A stretch of 17,265 bases of DNA, taken from positions 1 to 17,265 of the forward strand of contig JAEVZY010000238.1 in the NCBI GenBank assembly GCA_023392035.1, given 5' to 3'. The position numbers were made by a program, and so were the translations under genes. The notes below the pieces were generated by a model. That model was not told the DNA's origin. It did no database searches and saw only the letters and a list, made by a program, of their open reading frames with translations. The DNA is from Pseudomonadota bacterium. Its GTDB lineage: Bacteria; Pseudomonadota; Gammaproteobacteria; Burkholderiales; Burkholderiaceae_D. How positions within the stretch are numbered: the first letter of the stretch is position 1; each line of letters begins with the position of its first letter. Of this stretch, positions 13,108 to 17,265 are shown in pieces.

Positions 13108-15363
13108 ATGAGTCTTACGCCTGCAGATCCGACTGTGTCTTCGCCACCTGCAAGGCGACGAAGACTCGCCCGCCCCGGCACCCCGCCTCCTGACCAGAGC
13201 GCCGCGCCGCCTGGAGTGGCGTCCACGGCTGCCCTGATCACCAAGCTGTCCGAATACCTCTCGGCTTCGGACATGAAGAAAGTCAAGGAAGCCTATCGCT
13301 TCTCTGACGAAATGCATCTGGGCCAGATGCGCAAGTCGGGCGAACCCTATATCTCGCACCCGATCGCGGTCGCCGAAATCTGCGCCGACTGGAAGCTGGA
13401 CGCCCAAGCCATCATGGCCGCGCTGCTGCACGACGTGATGGAAGATCAGGACGTGCAGAAGGACGAACTGATCGAGCGTTTCGGCGCCCCGGTCGCCAGC
13501 CTGGTCGATGGCCTGTCCAAGCTGGACAAGCTCGAATTCCAAAGCCAGATCGAAATGCAGGCGGAGAACTTCCGCAAGATGCTGCTGGCCATGGCGCGCG
13601 ATGTGCGCGTCATTCTCATCAAGCTGGCCGATCGCCTGCACAACATGCGCACGCTGAACTTCATGTCGCCCGACAAGAAGCGGCGCATCTCGCGCGAGAC
13701 CATGGATGTGTACGTGCCGATCGCGCATCGCCTCGGCCTGAACACGCTCTACCGCGAACTGCAGGACCTGGCCTTCTCTCACCTGTACCCGGTGCGTTAC
13801 CACACCCTGGGCAAGGCGGTGAAAGCGGCACGCGGCAATCGCCGCGAAGTGGTCACCAAGATCCTGGAAGCGGTGAAAAGCACCTTGCAGGCGGCCGGCA
13901 TTCCGGCGTCCGTCGCCGGCCGCGAAAAAACCCTGTACGGCATCTACCGCAAGATGCGCAACAAGCACCTGTCGTTTTCGCAGGTGCTGGACGTGTACGG
14001 CTTTCGCATCGTGGTCGACAGCTTCGCCAACTGCTATGTGGCGCTGGGCACCCTGCATGCGCTGTACAAGCCCATGCCGGGCAAGTTCAAGGACTACATC
14101 GCCATTCCCAAGCTGAACGGCTACCAGTCGCTGCACACCACCCTGATCGGCCCGTACGGCACGCCGGTTGAATTCCAGATTCGCACCCAGGAGATGCATC
14201 GGGTGGCCGAATCCGGCGTGGCCGCGCATTGGCTGTACAAGAACGAGGAAGGCAGCGTCAGCGACCTGCAGCAGCGTACCCACGCCTGGCTGCAATCGCT
14301 GCTGGACATTCAAAAGCAGACCGGCGATTCGGCCGAGTTTCTTGAGCATGTGAAGGTCGACCTGTTCCCGGATTCGGTCTACGTGTTCACGCCCAAATCC
14401 ACCATCATTGCCCTGCCGCGCGGGGCGACGGCGCTGGATTTCGCCTACACCATCCACACCGATATCGGCGACCAGGCGGTGTCAGCCACCATCAACCATG
14501 AACAGGCGCCGCTGCGCACCGAATTGCGCAATGGCGACATCGTGGAGATTCTCACCTCGGCCACTTCGCGCCCCAGCCCGACCTGGCTGAGTTTCGTGCG
14601 CACCGGCAAGGCGCGCTCGGCGATCCGCCATCACCTGCGCACCATCAACCTGCCGGAATCCATCGAACTGGGCCAGGACTTGCTGGCGCAAGCCCTGATC
14701 GCCCTGAACCTGCCGTCCGCGGTGCCGGCCGATGTGGCAGAGCGCCTGCTCAACGAGTCCAGCGCCAAGTCGCTGGAAGAGTTGTATGCCGATATCGGCG
14801 TCGGCAAGCGCATGGCGGCGCTGGTGGCGCGCCACATCTTTGGGCTGTCGGAAAACGAACCGTCCGCCCTGCCGCGCATGGATGCCGAAGGCCGGCCCTT
14901 GTCCAACAAGCTGGAGCCGGTGGTGATCGACGGCAGCGAAGGCAAGGCCGTGCAACTGGCGCCCTGTTGCCTGCCGATTCCGGGCGACAAGATGTATGGC
15001 CACCTGCGGCGCGACCAGGGCTTGACGGTTCACGCCTCCGACTGCGACATCGCCAAGCGCCAGCGCGCCAAGGAGCCGGAGCAATGGATAGAAGTCCGTT
15101 GGGCGCAGCACATCAACCGCCGCTTCGACAGCCGCATCAAGGTGCTGGTCCACAATGAAAAGGGCGTGCTGGCGCGGGTGGCGGCCGAGATCGGCGAAGC
15201 CGATGCCAACATCGTCTTCGTCGGCATGGATGAAGACCGCGACAGCAAGATGACGCAGTTGCGTTTCACGGTGCAGGTGACGGACCGGGTGCATCTGGCG
15301 CGCTTGATGCGCGCGGTGCGGCAGATTCCGTCCGTGGCGCGTATCGTGCGCGAACGTATTTAG
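13108..15363 (+). CDS. spoT: Bifunctional (p)ppGpp synthetase/hydrolase (SpoT/Rel)
   Basis: A 751-residue long RSH protein. The hydrolase HD domain keeps its metal site: H84 in ISHPIAVAEI and HDVMED (H108, D109, E112, D113). The synthetase domain has YGIYRKMRNKH, VLDVYGFRIVV, GKFKDYI (326-332) and GYQSLHT followed by VEFQIRTQEMH. The basic KFKD motif, in place of acidic ExDD, is the bifunctional type, not RelA. A TGS domain starts near 418 (SVYVFTPKSTIIALPRG), a CC...H...C zinc-finger-like domain starts at C620-C621, and an ACT domain fills about 675-751. Both activities are therefore expected, with the C-terminal half regulating them. The first 30 residues are Pro/Ser/Arg-rich. ATG 13108 has no clear ribosome binding site, so coupling to rpoZ (49 bp upstream) or a later start is possible. 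It is convergent with greB, seven bases apart. Confidence 0.96.
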   Translation: MSLTPADPTVSSPPARRRRLARPGTPPPDQSAAPPGVASTAALITKLSEYLSASDMKKVKEAYRFSDEMHLGQMRKSGEPYISHPIAVAEICADWKLDAQAIMAALLHDVMEDQDVQKDELIERFGAPVASLVDGLSKLDKLEFQSQIEMQAENFRKMLLAMARDVRVILIKLADRLHNMRTLNFMSPDKKRRISRETMDVYVPIAHRLGLNTLYRELQDLAFSHLYPVRYHTLGKAVKAARGNRREVVTKILEAVKSTLQAAGIPASVAGREKTLYGIYRKMRNKHLSFSQVLDVYGFRIVVDSFANCYVALGTLHALYKPMPGKFKDYIAIPKLNGYQSLHTTLIGPYGTPVEFQIRTQEMHRVAESGVAAHWLYKNEEGSVSDLQQRTHAWLQSLLDIQKQTGDSAEFLEHVKVDLFPDSVYVFTPKSTIIALPRGATALDFAYTIHTDIGDQAVSATINHEQAPLRTELRNGDIVEILTSATSRPSPTWLSFVRTGKARSAIRHHLRTINLPESIELGQDLLAQALIALNLPSAVPADVAERLLNESSAKSLEELYADIGVGKRMAALVARHIFGLSENEPSALPRMDAEGRPLSNKLEPVVIDGSEGKAVQLAPCCLPIPGDKMYGHLRRDQGLTVHASDCDIAKRQRAKEPEQWIEVRWAQHINRRFDSRIKVLVHNEKGVLARVAAEIGEADANIVFVGMDEDRDSKMTQLRFTVQVTDRVHLARLMRAVRQIPSVARIVRERI

Positions 15364-15370
15364 AACGGAT

Positions 15371-15937
15371 CTAAGCCGTCCCCGGCTGCGGATAACGCAC
15401 TTCCAGTATCTCCAGCTCGTCCACGCCGGCCGGCGTCCTGAGCGTCACCACATCCCCTTCCCGCGCCTTGGTGATGGCACGCGCCACCGGCGAAATCCAG
15501 CTGATCTTGCCTTTCAAGGGATCGGCTTCATCGATGCCGACGATGGTGATGGTGATTTCTTCCCCCGCCTTGTTGGCATACATCACCGTGGCGCCGAAAT
15601 AAATCTGGTCGCTGCCGTGATGCAAACTCGGGTCCACCACCTCGGCGAAATCCAGGCGCTTGGTCAGGAAACGGATGCGACGGTCGATTTCGCGCAGGCG
15701 TTTTTTGCCGTAGAGATAGTCGCCATTCTCCGAGCGGTCGCCATTGGAAGCGGCCCAATGCACCACCTGCACCACTTCCGGCCGTTCGACGTCGATCAGG
15801 TTCAGCAACTCGCTGCGCAGGCGCTGGTAACCGGCGGGCGTGATGTAGTTCTTGCTGCCGGCCGGCAGCGGCGGCAGCGAGGGCGTGCCGTCATCGTCAT
15901 CCGCGTCTTCGCTTTCCTTGACGAATGCCTTGTTCAT
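15371..15937 (-). CDS. greB: Transcription elongation factor GreB
   Basis: A 188-residue cleavage factor that enters the RNA polymerase secondary channel and rescues backtracked complexes by stimulating transcript cleavage. NYITPAGYQRLRSELL begins the coiled coil; NGDRSENGDYLYGKKRLRE is its tip with the acidic Asp and Glu that hold magnesium, and KKRLREIDRRIRFLTKRL is typical of GreB rather than GreA. The C-terminal FKBP-like domain ends VDELEILEVRYP. An acidic, Pro-rich N-terminal extension of about 30 residues (ESEDADDDD) precedes the coiled coil. ATG 15937 is four bases after the rlmJ stop, with GGAG inside the rlmJ end as ribosome binding site, so the two are one transcript. An in-frame extension upstream would lie inside rlmJ and is rejected. 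Confidence 0.95.
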   Translation of the reverse strand: MNKAFVKESEDADDDDGTPSLPPLPAGSKNYITPAGYQRLRSELLNLIDVERPEVVQVVHWAASNGDRSENGDYLYGKKRLREIDRRIRFLTKRLDFAEVVDPSLHHGSDQIYFGATVMYANKAGEEITITIVGIDEADPLKGKISWISPVARAITKAREGDVVTLRTPAGVDELEILEVRYPQPGTA

Positions 15938-15941
15938 GCGC

Positions 15942-16850
15942 TCACTCCAGGGGACGGCCGCGGCGCTGTCCGGCGCCGGTGACGGGCGCGCCTGCTTCCA
16001 GCGTAAAGCCAGCACCAGGCCCATCGGCCAGCAGCTCCACCAGTTGTGGCATCAACTGCCGCAGCTCGTTCTCCAAGGTCCACGGCGGGTTGATGATGAA
16101 CATGCCGCTGGCGACCAGGCCGAAGCCGTCCGGTCCCACTTCCTTGGTCGAGAGCGTCACATGCAGCCAATCCTTGCCGGGCAAGCGCTTGAGGCGATCG
16201 GCCAATTGCCGCGATTCCATCCGCTGCAGGACCGGATACCAGACCGCATAGGTGCCGGTGGAGAAGCGCGTCAGCGCATCGTCCAGCAAATCGCGCACCT
16301 TGCGATAGTCGTTCTTGTCTTCGTAAGGCGGATCGATCAGCACCAGGGCGCGGCGCGAAGGCGGCGGCAGCAAGGCTTTCAGGCCGGCAAAACCATCGGC
16401 ATGCTCCACCATCACCCGCTTGCCGCGCGCGGCGGGCGTGCGCAGCATCAGTTCACGGGCATTGTTGTTGAGGATCTTGCCTTCATTGGGATGCAGCTCG
16501 AACAGGCGCAAGCGGTCCTGCTCGCGCAGCACCTCTGAGGCAATGAAGGGAGAGCCCGGATAGTGGCGCAGCTTGGCGCCCTCATTGAAGGCGCGCACCA
16601 CCTCCAGATAGCGCGCCAGCGGCTGCGGCAAGCCCTTCTTGTCCCACAGCTTGGCGATGCCGCTGGCGTATTCCGCGGTCTTGGCGGCCTGTCCGCCTTC
16701 CAGCGAATAAATGCCGGCGCCGGCGTGGGTATCGACAAACATCAGGGCGCCGTCCTTTTGCGTCAGGTAGTCCAGCAATTGGATCAGCACCATGTGCTTC
16801 AAGACATCGGCGTGATTCCCTGCGTGGAAGGCATGGCGGTAACTGAACAT
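15942..16850 (-). CDS. rlmJ: 23S rRNA (adenine-2030-N6)-methyltransferase RlmJ
   Basis: A 302-residue S-adenosylmethionine-dependent methyltransferase. MFSYRHAFHAGNHADVLKH is the family's distinctive N-terminus, FVDTHAGAGIYSL is the SAM-binding motif and LIDPPYE (D173-P-P-Y176) is the catalytic motif for adenine N6. TLSTKEVGPDGFGLVASGMF lies near the C-terminus. It modifies A2030 of 23S rRNA. E. coli RlmJ has 280 residues; the excess is a Gly/Arg-rich C-terminal tail. ATG 16850, preceded by AAGG, is the true start: an open frame of 79 further codons upstream runs back through a terminator and is not homologous. It is the first gene of the rlmJ-greB pair. Confidence 0.95.
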   Translation of the reverse strand: MFSYRHAFHAGNHADVLKHMVLIQLLDYLTQKDGALMFVDTHAGAGIYSLEGGQAAKTAEYASGIAKLWDKKGLPQPLARYLEVVRAFNEGAKLRHYPGSPFIASEVLREQDRLRLFELHPNEGKILNNNARELMLRTPAARGKRVMVEHADGFAGLKALLPPPSRRALVLIDPPYEDKNDYRKVRDLLDDALTRFSTGTYAVWYPVLQRMESRQLADRLKRLPGKDWLHVTLSTKEVGPDGFGLVASGMFIINPPWTLENELRQLMPQLVELLADGPGAGFTLEAGAPVTGAGQRRGRPLE

Positions 16851-16885
16851 CGGGGACCTTGCGAGATAAGCGGCGGAAGAAACGG

Positions 16886-16891
16886 ATTGTA
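16886..16891 (-). promoter_or_regulatory. Candidate -10 box (TACAAT) for rlmJ-greB
   Basis: The minus strand reads TACAAT 35 bp before ATG 16850, five of six to consensus. The region that should hold the -35 overlaps the end of the aceA terminator hairpin and shows no good hexamer. Position between a terminator and a start codon supports a promoter here. Confidence 0.4.
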
Positions 16892-16907
16892 GCAAGCGGC
16901 CACAAGG

Positions 16908-16942
16908 AAAGAGGCGGTGTCCTTGCGGAACACCGCCTCTTT
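16908..16942 (-). terminator. Strong hairpin terminator after aceA
   Basis: AAAGAGGCGGTG and CACCGCCTCTTT form a perfect 12-bp stem, extended across one bulged T by TCC/GGA around a GCAA tetraloop. On the minus strand the stem ends in TTT and continues CCTTGT, a short U-rich tail. It starts 33 bp after the aceA stop. The plus strand has a similar but weaker tail, so it may act in both directions. Confidence 0.8.
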
Positions 16943-16974
16943 CGTCTCCCCGCCCTGCAAAGTCTTCAGTGGTC

Positions 16975-17265
16975 TTACGCCACCTTGCGGTTTGGCGTTT
17001 CACTCTCGAAGAATTGCTCATCCTCGGTCGAACCGCACAGCGCCGTGGTGGACGACAGCCCTTGCTGCACCGCCTGCGACACCGCATCGAAGTAGCCGGT
17101 GCCGACCTCGCGCTGGTGCTTCACGGCCGTGAAGCCGCGCTCGGCGGCGGCGAATTCGGCTTCCTGCATTTCCACGAAGGCCGACATGCCCTGGCGCGCA
17201 TAGCCATGCGCCAGATTGAACATCGAATAGTTCAGCGAATGGAAGCCGGCCAGGGTGATGAACTG
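16975..17265 (-). CDS. aceA: Isocitrate lyase, C-terminal fragment (runs off window)
   Basis: The last 96 codons of a gene that continues past the right edge. FITLAGFHSLNYSMFNLAHG and the segment ERGFTAVKHQREVGTGYFDA are the C-terminal helices of isocitrate lyase, and STEDEQF matches the usual end (E. coli STEESQF), followed here by a further short tail ending PNRKVA. The enzyme cleaves isocitrate to glyoxylate and succinate, first step of the glyoxylate shunt, as a tetramer in the cytoplasm. The active-site loop and Mg-binding residues lie outside the window. A strong hairpin follows the stop. Confidence 0.94.
   Translation of the reverse strand, partial: QFITLAGFHSLNYSMFNLAHGYARQGMSAFVEMQEAEFAAAERGFTAVKHQREVGTGYFDAVSQAVQQGLSSTTALCGSTEDEQFFESETPNRKVA

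Noticed and set aside
12865..14457. 530-codon minus-strand open frame opposite rpoZ and spoT
   Set aside because: Antisense shadow of two clearly recognised genes; composition is typical of such frames.
16851..17087. N-terminal extension of the rlmJ frame by 79 codons
   Set aside because: It would read through the aceA terminator and the 3' end of aceA; the conserved RlmJ N-terminus begins at 16850.
1..17265. CRISPR arrays, insertion sequences and prophage genes
   Set aside because: No regularly spaced repeats, transposase motifs or phage proteins were seen on either strand.

Overview
The window is a gene-dense, GC-rich stretch of bacterial chromosome. The gene content and order point to a betaproteobacterium of the Burkholderiales, most like Oxalobacteraceae/Herbaspirillum: a 67-residue omega subunit, the order yicC-gmk-rpoZ-spoT followed by a convergent greB, the kinase-PP2C-rph-rdgB-hemW cluster, and isocitrate lyase. 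The assignment rests on remembered family features, not on a search.

Layout: (1) 1-2172, minus: N-terminal two thirds of an RND efflux pump inner-membrane subunit that runs off the left edge. (2) 2173-2552: divergent regulatory region with a promoter for the pump, a possible PHO box (two CTGTCA hexamers 11 bp apart) and a strong intrinsic terminator in front of the next gene. (3) 2553-4805, plus: a GT20 trehalose-6-phosphate-synthase-like enzyme fused to a membrane-anchored periplasmic N-terminus. (4) 4936-5637, plus: an ETHE1-like persulfide dioxygenase. (5) 5693-6321, minus: a MazF/PemK-fold gene and a small upstream partner, with the residues expected at the nuclease active site replaced. 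(6) 6489-6658, minus: tRNA-Ser(UGA) with promoter and terminator. (7) 6665-11199, minus: an operon transcribed as Ser/Thr kinase, PP2C phosphatase, rph, rdgB, hemW. (8) 11279-15363, plus: yicC, gmk, rpoZ and bifunctional spoT/rel. (9) 15371-16850, minus: rlmJ and greB. (10) 16975-17265, minus: the 3' end of aceA with a strong terminator.

Functionally most of this is housekeeping: RNA processing and modification (rph, yicC, rlmJ, tRNA-Ser), transcription (rpoZ, greB), nucleotide pool control and (p)ppGpp metabolism (gmk, rdgB, spoT), and heme insertion (hemW). The parts most worth a second look are the membrane-fused GT20 enzyme with its terminator-containing leader, the apparently degenerate MazF module beside tRNA-Ser, the kinase/phosphatase pair heading an RNA/nucleotide operon, and an RND pump with a replaced proton-relay aspartate.
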